DNA from: Candidatus Methanofastidiosum methylothiophilum
Lineage (GTDB): Archaea > Methanobacteriota_B > Thermococci > Methanofastidiosales > Methanofastidiosaceae
Length of the DNA: 14,291 nt
Reading direction: 5' to 3'
Assembly (NCBI GenBank): GCA_001587675.1
Contig: LNGD01000031.1
Location: forward strand, 1-14,291
Shown in pieces: positions 1 to 6,320 of the stretch; within the stretch, counting starts at the first letter, position 1, and the number at the start of each line of letters is the position of its first letter. The notes beneath the pieces were generated by a model. It was not told the origin of the DNA and ran no database searches. It was given only the letters and a program-made list of their open reading frames with translations. The position numbers were made by a program, and so were the translations under genes.

Positions 1-1
1 T

Positions 2-193
2 ATAGCAAATCCAACTGCTACATTTCTCTCAGCTGCAATGATGCTTGATTTTCTAGGAGAAAAAAAAGAAGGGGACAGGATAAGAAATAGTATTTTTAAA
101 ACATTTGCTGAAGGTAAAAGAACAAAAGACCTAGGTGGAAATCTCGGAACTCTAGCTTTTACTGAAGCAGTAATCAATAATCTGGAGGGATAA
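2..193 (+). CDS. Homoisocitrate/isopropylmalate-type dehydrogenase, C-terminal end (partial)
   Basis: The frame is open from the window edge to a TAA at 191-193 and gives the last 63 residues of a beta-decarboxylating dehydrogenase of the isocitrate/isopropylmalate/homoisocitrate family. The fragment begins IANPTATFLSAAMMLDFLGE, the usual motif of the last third of this family, and continues through a KRTKDLGG segment into GTLAFTEAVI. The 5' part, with the catalytic Lys and Asp residues, lies outside the window. Because it directly precedes lysX, with its stop one base before the lysX ATG, it is probably the homoisocitrate dehydrogenase of the alpha-aminoadipate lysine route, which oxidises homoisocitrate to 2-oxoadipate. 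The fragment alone cannot separate this from an isopropylmalate dehydrogenase. A second family member, the leuB-like gene, sits at 12845-13969, which makes a lysine role for this copy more likely. Confidence 0.85.
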   Translation: MANPTATFLSAAMMLDFLGEKKEGDRIRNSIFKTFAEGKRTKDLGGNLGTLAFTEAVINNLEG

Positions 194-194
194 T

Positions 195-1037
195 ATGAAA
201 ATAGGAATGCTATATTCAAGAGTTAGACTTGATGAGAAGTTTCTGCTTGAAGAATTTAGAAACAGAGGGATTGAAGTTGAAAGAATGGATACAAGATGCG
301 CAATATTCAATATTACTAATCATGAAAAATTAGACTATGATGTTGTATTGGAAAGAGAAATAAGTCATCTAAAAGCGCTTTATTCATTAAAAGTTTTGAA
401 TGAGATGGGAATTAAAACAGTGAACACATATGAAGTTGCAAGTACTTGCGGAGATAAAATTTTGACAACTTTGGCCTTAACAAAATACAAAGTCCCTTCC
501 CCAGTTACTTATATTGCATTTACCCCTGAAGAGGCCCTTCAAGCAATTGAGAAAATAGGTTATCCAGCAGTTTTAAAACCTGCAACTGGTTCTTGGGGTA
601 GGCTTCTTGCAAAAGTAAAGGATAAAGAGACTGCTGAGAGTATACTTGAACATAAGGTCACATTGGGTTCTTACCATCATTCAGTCTTTTATATTCAAGA
701 ATATATAAATAAACCAGAGAGAGATATAAGGGCATTTGTAGTTGGAGATGAAGTAATAGGGGCAATATACAGAACGTCTCCTCACTGGATTACAAATACT
801 GCTCGAGGAGGCCAGGCTTCAAAATGTCCTGTGACAGATGAAATATCTGAACTCTGTCTTAAAGCCGCTAAAGCAGTTGGTGGAGGGGTAGTAGCAATTG
901 ATCTCTTAGAGGACAAAGGAAAGCTTTTAGTAAATGAAGTCAATTATACTATGGAATTTAAGAATAGTATAGCACCCACCGGCGTTAATATACCTGGTAA
1001 GGTAGTAGATTATGTAATTGAAGTTGCAAAGAGGTAA
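195..1037 (+). CDS. lysX: LysX, alpha-aminoadipate-LysW ligase (ATP-grasp)
   Basis: This 280-residue protein belongs to the RimK-like ATP-grasp ligases. In the known pathway LysX joins the amino group of alpha-aminoadipate to the C-terminal glutamate of the carrier protein LysW using ATP. Visible features are an ATP-grasp core with YPAVLKPATGSWGR (residues 123-136), a QEYI segment near 168, RDIRAFVVGDEVIGAI (176-191), a Gly-rich NTARGGQA (201-208), and the metal-binding end GVVAIDLLED (231-240) plus NEVNYTMEFKNS (247-258), with Glu248 and Asn250 as likely Mg ligands. The ATG is preceded by GGAGG five to six bases upstream. Archaeal relatives (ArgX and bifunctional LysX) act on glutamate for arginine synthesis, and the sequence alone does not settle whether this enzyme makes lysine only or both. 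No lysW gene lies between it and the preceding dehydrogenase, unlike many related clusters. Confidence 0.92.
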   Translation: MKIGMLYSRVRLDEKFLLEEFRNRGIEVERMDTRCAIFNITNHEKLDYDVVLEREISHLKALYSLKVLNEMGIKTVNTYEVASTCGDKILTTLALTKYKVPSPVTYIAFTPEEALQAIEKIGYPAVLKPATGSWGRLLAKVKDKETAESILEHKVTLGSYHHSVFYIQEYINKPERDIRAFVVGDEVIGAIYRTSPHWITNTARGGQASKCPVTDEISELCLKAAKAVGGGVVAIDLLEDKGKLLVNEVNYTMEFKNSIAPTGVNIPGKVVDYVIEVAKR

Positions 1038-1041
1038 TTAA

Positions 1042-2061
1042 ATGAAAGTTTCAGTTATTGGTGCTTCTGGATACACAGGAGGAGAACTACTTAGATTGTT
1101 AGTTAACCATCCAGAGGTAGATATTGACAAAGTCACATCTGAATCCAATGCAGGTTCATTTGTGCATATGATACACCCAAATCTAAGGGGATTTAATATT
1201 AAATTTTCTTCAATAAAAGAATCATTTGACTCTGATCTAGTTTTTTTCTGTTTGCCGCATGGAGTTTCAATGGATTATTTAAGAGAGTTCTATGACACGG
1301 GAGTCAAAATAATTGATCTTGGTGCAGATTTAAGATTAAAAGACAAAGAAGTATACAAGTCTTGGTATGGACTTGACCACAAATGCCCAGAGCTCTTAAA
1401 AGAAGCTGTTTATGGTATTCCTGAAATACATAGAGAAGAGATAAAGAAAACAAGGTTAGTCGCAAATCCAGGATGTATAGCCACATCAATGATAATGGCT
1501 CTGTATCCAATTAGACACCTAAATATAGATAAAGAAAGAATTGTAATTGATAGTAAAATTGGCTCATCAGCTTCAGGAGATTCTTTTAGCGCATCCACTC
1601 ACCATCCTGAGAGATCAAGAGCTATTAGATGTTATTCACCAATTTACCATAGACACATAGCAGAAGTAGAGCAGGAAACTGGTTTTAAAGTTACTATGGC
1701 CCCACATGCTATTGAAATGGTAAGAGGTATATTTTCAACAATTTATCTGTTTTTCAATCAGCCTTATGATGAGAAGGAAATTAGGGGGATATACAGGGAG
1801 TTTTCTGAAAAAAACAAATTCTTTAGAGTCGTGAAACAGAAAAAAGGTATTTATAGACATCCCGATCCAAAGATACTAACAGGATCTAATTTCTGTGAAG
1901 TTGGATTTGAACTTGACCATGAAAACAGAAGAATGATCGTCTTTTCTGCTATTGATAATCTTATGAAAGGTGCAGCTGGTGCTGCAGTTCAAAACATGAA
2001 CATTATGTACGGTCTTGAGGAAGACACAGGTTTGAAATATATTGGATACCATCCTATTTAG
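1042..2061 (+). CDS. lysY: LysY, LysW-aminoadipate 6-phosphate reductase (ArgC family)
   Basis: This 339-residue protein is an N-acetyl-gamma-glutamyl-phosphate reductase family member, of usual length. It reduces the LysW-bound aminoadipyl phosphate to the semialdehyde with NADPH, or the glutamyl form if the cluster also serves arginine. The N-terminal nucleotide-binding motif is GASGYTGGELLRLL (residues 7-20). The catalytic cysteine is Cys145 in the NPGC motif (codon at 1474-1476). The family substrate and catalytic region appears as SSASGDSFSASTHHPE (175-190), followed by SPIYHRHIAEVEQE (199-212), which holds the conserved His (His203/His205). The C-terminal GSNFCEVGFE (281-290) and DNLMKGAAGAAVQNMN (305-320) are typical of ArgC/LysY. 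It starts four bases after the lysX stop, with GAGGT about six bases before the ATG. The assignment to LysY rather than ArgC rests on the neighbouring lysX, lysZ, lysJ and lysK. Confidence 0.93.
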   Translation: MKVSVIGASGYTGGELLRLLVNHPEVDIDKVTSESNAGSFVHMIHPNLRGFNIKFSSIKESFDSDLVFFCLPHGVSMDYLREFYDTGVKIIDLGADLRLKDKEVYKSWYGLDHKCPELLKEAVYGIPEIHREEIKKTRLVANPGCIATSMIMALYPIRHLNIDKERIVIDSKIGSSASGDSFSASTHHPERSRAIRCYSPIYHRHIAEVEQETGFKVTMAPHAIEMVRGIFSTIYLFFNQPYDEKEIRGIYREFSEKNKFFRVVKQKKGIYRHPDPKILTGSNFCEVGFELDHENRRMIVFSAIDNLMKGAAGAAVQNMNIMYGLEEDTGLKYIGYHPI

Positions 2062-2069
2062 GTGAGTAG

Positions 2070-2858
2070 ATGATTGTTATAAAGATTGGTGGAAGTCTCG
2101 GTACAGAGGTCCAGAATTTGGCTAAAGAAATAGCAGAAATATCAAAAAAGGAAAAGATAATAGTTGTCCATGGAGGATCTTACGAAACTACAGAGATATC
2201 CAAAAGGCTTGGCAAAGAAACAAAGTTTGTCACATCTGTTTCTGGATTTAGATCGAGATACACCGATCTTGAAACAGTACAAATAATGGAAATGGTAATG
2301 GCTGGAAAAATCAACAAGGAACTTGTCAAACTACTCCAAAAATCAGGTGCTAATGCTTTTGGTTTATCAGGCGCAGATGGAAGGGTATTACTTGCCAAGA
2401 GAAAAGACTCTATCAAAATTATTGAAGATGGAAAAAAGAAAATTTTGAAGGATGACTTCACCGGAAAAGTTGAGAAAGTCAACAAAGAACTAATTACAAT
2501 GTTACTCGATAATGGATACTTACCTATAATCTGTCCTTTGGCAATTAGTGAAGAGGGCGACGTAGTAAATACTGATGGAGATAGAGCGGCGGCTGCAATT
2601 GCTTCTGCTTTGTCTGCTGATCTAGTGATTATGACAAATGTGGATGGATTTCTAAAGGAGGGAAAACTTGTTAATGAACTCAATTTATTACAGATTGATG
2701 ATGCGTATCAATTTGCAGATGGAGGTATGAAGAAAAAACTTCTTGCTGCAAAAGAAGCTATAGAACAGGGAAGTCCTCGAGTAATAATTGCACGGGGCAA
2801 TCTGGATAATCCCCTAGAAAATGCCTTAAATGGTACAAGAACGGTGATTTCAAGATGA
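2070..2858 (+). CDS. lysZ: LysZ, LysW-aminoadipate kinase (amino-acid kinase family)
   Basis: This 262-residue protein is of the acetylglutamate kinase family. It phosphorylates the side-chain carboxylate of LysW-bound aminoadipate, the step after LysX. Visible motifs are the N-terminal MIVIKIGGS with Lys5 and the GG phosphate loop, VVHGGS (32-37), and SGFRSRYTDLET (58-69), which replaces the NGLRVTD-type motif of true acetylglutamate kinases and fits the LysZ branch. It also has SGADGRVL (100-107), VVNTDGDRAAAAIA (165-178) with conserved Asn and Asp, and MTNVDG (188-193), with ADGGMKKKL (216-224) near the end. Its Shine-Dalgarno GGTGA (2061-2065) begins on the last base of the lysY stop. The stop overlaps the lysJ start in an ATGA (2855-2858), so the two genes are probably translationally coupled. 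Confidence 0.93.
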   Translation: MIVIKIGGSLGTEVQNLAKEIAEISKKEKIIVVHGGSYETTEISKRLGKETKFVTSVSGFRSRYTDLETVQIMEMVMAGKINKELVKLLQKSGANAFGLSGADGRVLLAKRKDSIKIIEDGKKKILKDDFTGKVEKVNKELITMLLDNGYLPIICPLAISEEGDVVNTDGDRAAAAIASALSADLVIMTNVDGFLKEGKLVNELNLLQIDDAYQFADGGMKKKLLAAKEAIEQGSPRVIIARGNLDNPLENALNGTRTVISR

Positions 2859-4018
2859 TCTATAAAGATTTAGAAGAAAAATATGGTAGTGGAGTCTATT
2901 ATAAAAGAGACATTGAAATTATATCTGGTAAAGGTGTCTATCTTTATGATAGCCAAGGCAATGAATACATAGACTGTGTTGCAGGTCATGGAGTATGTCT
3001 TTTCGGACATTCTCACCCTAAAATCATTCAAGCTATAAAGGAGCAATCAGATACGTTAATTTCATGCCCTGAGATATTCTATAATGATAAAAGAGCACAA
3101 CTGCTGGAAAAAATAGCTGAAATTACTCCGAAAGGACTCACAAGGACATTTCTTTCTAACTCTGGTGCTGAGGCTGTTGAAGCGGCTCTTAAATTTTCAA
3201 GAAAAATTACAGGTAAGACGGATATTATCTCATTCACTTTTGGATTCCATGGGAGGACAATGGGGGCTCTTTCTGCAACATGGAAATCTGAATACAAAAA
3301 ACCATTTTTACCATTGATACCAGGTTTTTGCCATACAGCATATAACAATTTAGAAAAACTACAAGATGTTATCACTGAAAATACTGCTGCAATAATTGTT
3401 GAGCCAGTTCAAGGGGAAGGAGGAGTTAAACCAGCTAACATTGATTTTTTAAAAGGAATCAGAGAAATCTGTGATCAAAAAGGAATAGTAATGATTGTTG
3501 ATGAGGTCCAGACAGGTTTTGGAAGAACTGGAGAATTATTTGCAATAAACAGATACAAAATATCGCCCGATATATTGTGTTTAGGAAAAGGGATAGCAGG
3601 CGGAATACCAATGGGTGCAACTGTTGTTAGAGAGGATCTTGCAAAATTGGAAAAAGGTGAACATGGATCTACTTTTGGAGGAAATCCACTAGCTTGTAAT
3701 GCCTCCCTTGCTGCAATAAAAGCATTAAAAGAAGAAAAACTTGTTGAAAGATCAAAAGAAAATGGAGAATATTTCCTTTCTCAACTTAAAAAGAATATAG
3801 ATGAAACTGCATACAAAGAAATTAGAGGACTTGGCCTCATGATTGGTATTGAGATGAAAGAGAAAGTAGGGCCATATCTTGTAAAATTAATGGAGAAAAA
3901 AATACTTGCACTTACAGCAGGGAAACTTGTAGTCCGATATCTCCCGCCTTTGATAATTGAAAAGGAACATATAGATAGGGTTGTAGAGGCAACAGGTGAA
4001 ATTATTGGAAGAAATTAA
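2855..4018 (+). CDS. lysJ: LysJ, LysW-aminoadipate semialdehyde aminotransferase (class III)
   Basis: This 387-residue PLP enzyme is a class-III aminotransferase of the acetylornithine aminotransferase (ArgD) group. In this pathway it converts LysW-bound aminoadipate semialdehyde to LysW-lysine, using glutamate as amino donor. Visible features are GHSHP (51-55), NSGAEAVEAALKFSR (102-116), the FGFHGRTMGALSAT stretch (129-142), the EPVQGEGG loop (183-190), DEVQTGFGRTG (216-226) with Asp216 contacting the PLP nitrogen, and LGKGIAGGIPMGA (243-255), with Lys245 as the Schiff-base lysine. STFGGNPLAC follows at 272-281. Length is normal and no key residue is missing. The start is set by GGTGAT at 2843-2848, six bases before the ATG, and overlaps the lysZ stop by four bases. 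The 3' end overlaps lysK by up to 23 bases. Confidence 0.93.
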   Translation: MIYKDLEEKYGSGVYYKRDIEIISGKGVYLYDSQGNEYIDCVAGHGVCLFGHSHPKIIQAIKEQSDTLISCPEIFYNDKRAQLLEKIAEITPKGLTRTFLSNSGAEAVEAALKFSRKITGKTDIISFTFGFHGRTMGALSATWKSEYKKPFLPLIPGFCHTAYNNLEKLQDVITENTAAIIVEPVQGEGGVKPANIDFLKGIREICDQKGIVMIVDEVQTGFGRTGELFAINRYKISPDILCLGKGIAGGIPMGATVVREDLAKLEKGEHGSTFGGNPLACNASLAAIKALKEEKLVERSKENGEYFLSQLKKNIDETAYKEIRGLGLMIGIEMKEKVGPYLVKLMEKKILALTAGKLVVRYLPPLIIEKEHIDRVVEATGEIIGRN

Positions 4019-5045
4019 CCTGCTAAAAGACATAATCAAGATTTATAGTCCATCAGGAAAAGAAAAGGAAGTTTCTGATTTTTTATTTAATTTTCTTAAG
4101 AATAAAAATCTCAAAGTTGAACAAGATATAGTATGGAACGTGATCTCGACTATTGGCTCTGGCCCTCCATATATCCTTCTCACAAGTCACATGGATACAG
4201 TGCAAGGAGAAATTCCATTTAGAATAGACGGTAAAAAAATATATGGAAGAGGCGCATGTGATGCTAAATCACCTCTTGCTGCTCTACTCTCGGCTTTTAT
4301 TAGATTCAAAGATAAAAAATTTAAAGGTACAATAATATTTGCAGGTGTTACTGGGGAAGAAGCACCAAATTCAAGAGGCACTCTTGAACTAATGAAAAAA
4401 ATAAAAGCAAATTATATTTTCTTAGGTGAGCCTGGGTCTGTCGATGGTATTACAATAGGCTACAAAGGCAGATTACTAGTTAAAGTGTTGTTCAAGGGAA
4501 AGGCCTCGCATTCCTCTTCAGAAGAAGAAAATCCTATTCTAAAATTTATAGATTTTTCAAATAAGATTAGTTGTCTCTATAAAAGAAATAATCTATTTGA
4601 ATCATTGAGTTATTCTCCAACTTCAATATTAGCTGAATCTGAGACTAATGTAATGCCAAGTGAATGTAGAGTTACAATTGATTTTAGAATACCTCCTGGG
4701 TTACCTCATCTAGAGGTATTAAACGAAATATCACAAGTTCTTGATGGAGAATTAGAATTAATTGAAGGTGTAGATGGAGTAATAACCTCAAAAAATAATA
4801 TTCTGGTAAAGACCTTAGTAAAAACAATAAGAAGTAATGGACTTTCACCAAAATATAAAAGAAAAACAGGATCATCGGATATGAATCTATTAGTTAAGTT
4901 ATCGGAAAATATAGTAACATATGGACCCGGTGATTCATCACTAGATCATACCGATATGGAATGTATTGATATAGACGAATATCTTAAATCTATTGATATT
5001 TTAGAGGGGGCAATCTCAGAAATTCTTGGGATAGTTTCTCTTTAG
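3996..5045 (+). CDS. lysK: LysK, LysW-lysine hydrolase (M20 family deacylase)
   Basis: This M20 metallopeptidase (349 residues from GTG) would release lysine from LysW, or ornithine in a dual pathway, as the last step. Metal and catalytic residues are visible: His65 and Asp67 in SHMDT, Asp89 in GRGACDAKSP, Glu121-Glu122 in GVTGEEAPNSRG, Glu145 in LGEPGS, and His318 in GPGDSSLDHTD. The dimer-domain His172 (KASHSS) is present. Two starts are possible, both overlapping lysJ. The GTG at 3996 has AGAGG six bases upstream. The TTG at 4005 has AGGTGA (3994-3999) five bases upstream, closer to the GGTGA used by lysZ and lysJ, and would give 346 residues. No ATG alternative fits. The 3' end overlaps the opposing CPBP gene by 30 bases, and no terminator hairpin is visible. 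Confidence 0.92.
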   Translation: MKLLEEINLLKDIIKIYSPSGKEKEVSDFLFNFLKNKNLKVEQDIVWNVISTIGSGPPYILLTSHMDTVQGEIPFRIDGKKIYGRGACDAKSPLAALLSAFIRFKDKKFKGTIIFAGVTGEEAPNSRGTLELMKKIKANYIFLGEPGSVDGITIGYKGRLLVKVLFKGKASHSSSEEENPILKFIDFSNKISCLYKRNNLFESLSYSPTSILAESETNVMPSECRVTIDFRIPPGLPHLEVLNEISQVLDGELELIEGVDGVITSKNNILVKTLVKTIRSNGLSPKYKRKTGSSDMNLLVKLSENIVTYGPGDSSLDHTDMECIDIDEYLKSIDILEGAISEILGIVSL

Positions 5046-5870
5046 GTCTAAGAAAAATATTATTGCAAGTATTAGAAATGCTATTAACCCCGGTAGACCA
5101 AAAGGTACACCTAAAAGCTGATTATTTGTTTGTGCAAATATTATTCCAAATCCTATGTAAGCGTTGACTGCACCATGCCCAAGAGCCGCAGTCATAACTG
5201 ATTTTGACCTAATTTTTAACCATCCAAAAAATATTCCAACAAAAGTAGTCCAGAGAACAAATAGAAATACTCCAGGTAAGGGGTATTGATTATAGTTATA
5301 TCCCATTGCAATTAAAGGTGCGTGCCAAAGTCCCCAAATTATACCTACGATTATAAGAGTTTTAGAAATCGAAAACTTTTCTAACAGGAGATCCTGAAGG
5401 TATCCCCGCCATCCATATTCCTCCCCAAATGCAAAGATAGAATTAGGGAACACGGGGGCAAGGATATAAGTAGTTAAATAGATGTATATGGGGATGCCAT
5501 ACTGAGATGGAAAAATTAAATCTAAATTTGGGGATAATTTGCCAAATCCCATCAATGCAAATAAGAGGAATCCAAGCCCAAGGGCTAAGAAAGGATAAAA
5601 GTATGCGACTAAATAATATTTAAGACTAGTACCAATTTTTATCCCAAAAGAGGTAAGTGGTCTTTTTAGATAGAACTTAGTTAATAAAGTAGATACAATC
5701 AATGGTACAAACATCATTGTAATTAAAAATACAAATATATTATTATACTTGAGTCCACCATTGAGAAAAATAAATGCATCCATTAAGTATGTGATACAAA
5801 AGGTGATTATTACAAAATATATAATTCCCTTTGAACAAGTCTCCTTAGAATTTAGAAAATTCAATGTCAT
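5016..5870 (-). CDS. CPBP (CAAX/Abi) family intramembrane protease homologue
   Basis: This 284-residue protein is very hydrophobic, with about seven or eight likely membrane segments (for example near residues 16-36, 45-65, 85-107, 127-148, 171-190, 200-218 and 258-275). It carries the three CPBP motifs: GEEYGWRGYL (149-158, with Glu150, Glu151 and Arg155), WGLWHAPL (179-186, His183) and GHGAVNA (231-237, His232 and Asn236). These are the residues expected in Rce1-like intramembrane glutamate proteases, so an active enzyme is plausible. The substrate is unknown; relatives act in prenyl-protein processing, bacteriocin self-immunity or unknown roles. The ATG has a strong Shine-Dalgarno AAGGAGA on the minus strand (5876-5882), five bases away. 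It runs against the flanking operons, so it is probably its own transcription unit and unrelated to amino-acid synthesis. Confidence 0.9.
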   Translation of the reverse strand: MTLNFLNSKETCSKGIIYFVIITFCITYLMDAFIFLNGGLKYNNIFVFLITMMFVPLIVSTLLTKFYLKRPLTSFGIKIGTSLKYYLVAYFYPFLALGLGFLLFALMGFGKLSPNLDLIFPSQYGIPIYIYLTTYILAPVFPNSIFAFGEEYGWRGYLQDLLLEKFSISKTLIIVGIIWGLWHAPLIAMGYNYNQYPLPGVFLFVLWTTFVGIFFGWLKIRSKSVMTAALGHGAVNAYIGFGIIFAQTNNQLLGVPFGLPGLIAFLILAIIFFLDLKRNYPKNF

Positions 5871-5934
5871 TTTGTTCTCCTTGCAAGAATAAGTATTATT
5901 GTTTTAAAAAAGTTATTCAAATTAAAGTTTGTTT

Positions 5935-5956
5935 TTTGATTATTATAATAATCAAA
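5935..5956. repeat. Perfect 22-bp palindrome, candidate operator
   Basis: The half-site TTTGATTATTA is followed immediately by its exact reverse complement TAATAATCAAA, giving an uninterrupted 11 + 11 dyad centred between 5945 and 5946. It lies 65-86 bases upstream of the CPBP start and about 370 bases upstream of leuA. With no loop, it is more likely a DNA site for a dimeric regulator than an RNA hairpin. It is made mostly of A and T, so no regulator can be named. Confidence 0.55.
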
Positions 5957-6108
5957 TTAGATAAATTAAGAAACAAGAAAATTATAAAAACTTAAAAAAA
6001 TACTCCATTTGTAACTTGAACAAATCTATAGTGTAGAGAATTAAAATCAGGAGTTAGTTCACAAAATAATATTTTCATAATTAATATTAAAAAATTATGT
6101 AAAAATAA

Positions 6109-6124
6109 CCGAAACACTTAAAAG
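6109..6124 (+). promoter_or_regulatory. Candidate archaeal promoter (BRE + TATA) of the leu/ilv operon
   Basis: CCGAAAC at 6109-6115 followed by ACTTAAAA at 6116-6123 resembles an archaeal purine-rich BRE next to a TATA box. Transcription would then start near 6145-6150, just before the Shine-Dalgarno of the possible leader peptide, leaving a leader of about 170 bases before leuA. A rival TATA-like sequence, TTATAATATAT at 6207-6217, would start transcripts near 6238 and leave out the leader peptide. The sequence alone does not decide between them. Confidence 0.4.
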
Positions 6125-6158
6125 GAAATAAATAGGCTTTAAAATGCATTAGGTGCTT

Positions 6159-6237
6159 ACTATGGAGTTAGTAATTAGGGGGGGTACATTTTTGCCCCAC
6201 GCATTGTTATAATATATCTTTTGAAATTCTCCATAGT
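6159..6237 (+). promoter_or_regulatory. Inverted repeat enclosing the leader start, with an inner G/C hairpin
   Basis: ACTATGGAG at 6159-6167 is exactly complementary to CTCCATAGT at 6229-6237, a 9-bp stem that would hide the ATG of the possible leader peptide. Within the 61-base loop, GGGG(T) at 6181-6185 can pair with (G)CCCC at 6194-6198. The core of the 3' arm (TCCATA, 6230-6235) can also pair with TATGGA at 6320-6325 over the leuA start, so the two pairings would exclude each other. Confidence 0.4.
6162..6212 (+). CDS. Possible leader peptide upstream of leuA (16 codons)
   Basis: A short open frame encodes MELVIRGGTFLPHALL and stops at TAA (6210-6212). It has a Shine-Dalgarno AGGTG at 6151-6155, six bases before the ATG. 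Six of its 16 residues are branched-chain amino acids, with Leu-Val-Ile in a row at positions 3-5 and Leu-Leu just before the stop, which is the composition expected of an attenuation leader peptide in front of a branched-chain operon. The initiation region closely copies that of leuA (15 of 17 bases). A run of seven G at 6178-6184 and a CCCC at 6195-6198 lie inside it and could form a hairpin. It is short enough that chance cannot be excluded, and expression is not shown. If transcription starts downstream at about 6238, it would not be translated. Confidence 0.4.
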   Translation: MELVIRGGTFLPHALL

Positions 6238-6250
6238 TATAACTGGAAAA

Positions 6251-6303
6251 CTCAGATTCTTATTGATTTTATTTCTTATCTGAGAGATTATTTTATAATA
6301 AAT
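6251..6303 (+). terminator. Hairpin with T-rich tail before leuA, possible attenuator
   Basis: CTCAGAT at 6251-6257 pairs with ATCTGAG at 6278-6284, a perfect 7-bp stem with a 20-base AT-rich loop. The T- and A-rich tract ATTATTTTATAATA follows at 6287-6300, ending about 20 bases before leuA. This could act as a weak terminator or attenuator, or as a structure in the leuA leader. The tail is not a clean T run, and part of it (TTTTATAATA) also looks like a TATA box, so the role is uncertain. Confidence 0.3.
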
Positions 6304-6320
6304 TTTGATAGGTGTTTAAT

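Larger units (their letters stand above)
5871..6320. other. Divergent intergenic region (about 450 bases)
   Basis: This is the only long gene-free stretch in the window. It lies between the starts of the CPBP gene (leftward) and leuA (rightward), so it must hold promoters for both. From left to right it contains the CPBP Shine-Dalgarno, a minus-strand TATA-like run near 5901-5907, a perfect 22-bp palindrome at 5935-5956, and a plus-strand TATA-like TTATAAAAA at 5982-5990. Next come a BRE/TATA-like element at 6109-6124, a possible leader peptide at 6162-6212, and nested inverted repeats at 6159-6284 ahead of leuA. I see no tRNA, CRISPR or insertion-sequence remains. Confidence 0.8.

Noticed and set aside
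2180..2683. Open frame of 167 codons on the minus strand, antisense to lysZ
   Set aside because: It is Ser/Ile/Phe-rich with no recognisable motif and lies wholly within a well-supported lysZ.
6007..6025. Small inverted repeat ATTTGT/ACAAAT with a 7-base loop
   Set aside because: Only six AT-rich base pairs, not placed near a start or stop.
6050..6172. Direct repeat GGAGTTAGT at 6050-6058 and 6164-6172
   Set aside because: Nine bases in two copies, one overlapping the leader frame, with no flanking similarity. Chance is likely in this composition.
6174..6200. G-run and CCCC segment (GGGGTAC...GCCCC) as a T-box antiterminator or known riboswitch
   Set aside because: The T-box core (AGGGTGGNACCGCG-type) is not matched, no specifier-loop stem is evident, and T-boxes are bacterial. 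It is kept only as a local hairpin.
6312..6320. GTG at 6312 as the leuA start (three extra residues)
   Set aside because: It lies inside the AGGTG Shine-Dalgarno that is correctly spaced for ATG 6321, and has no good ribosome site of its own.
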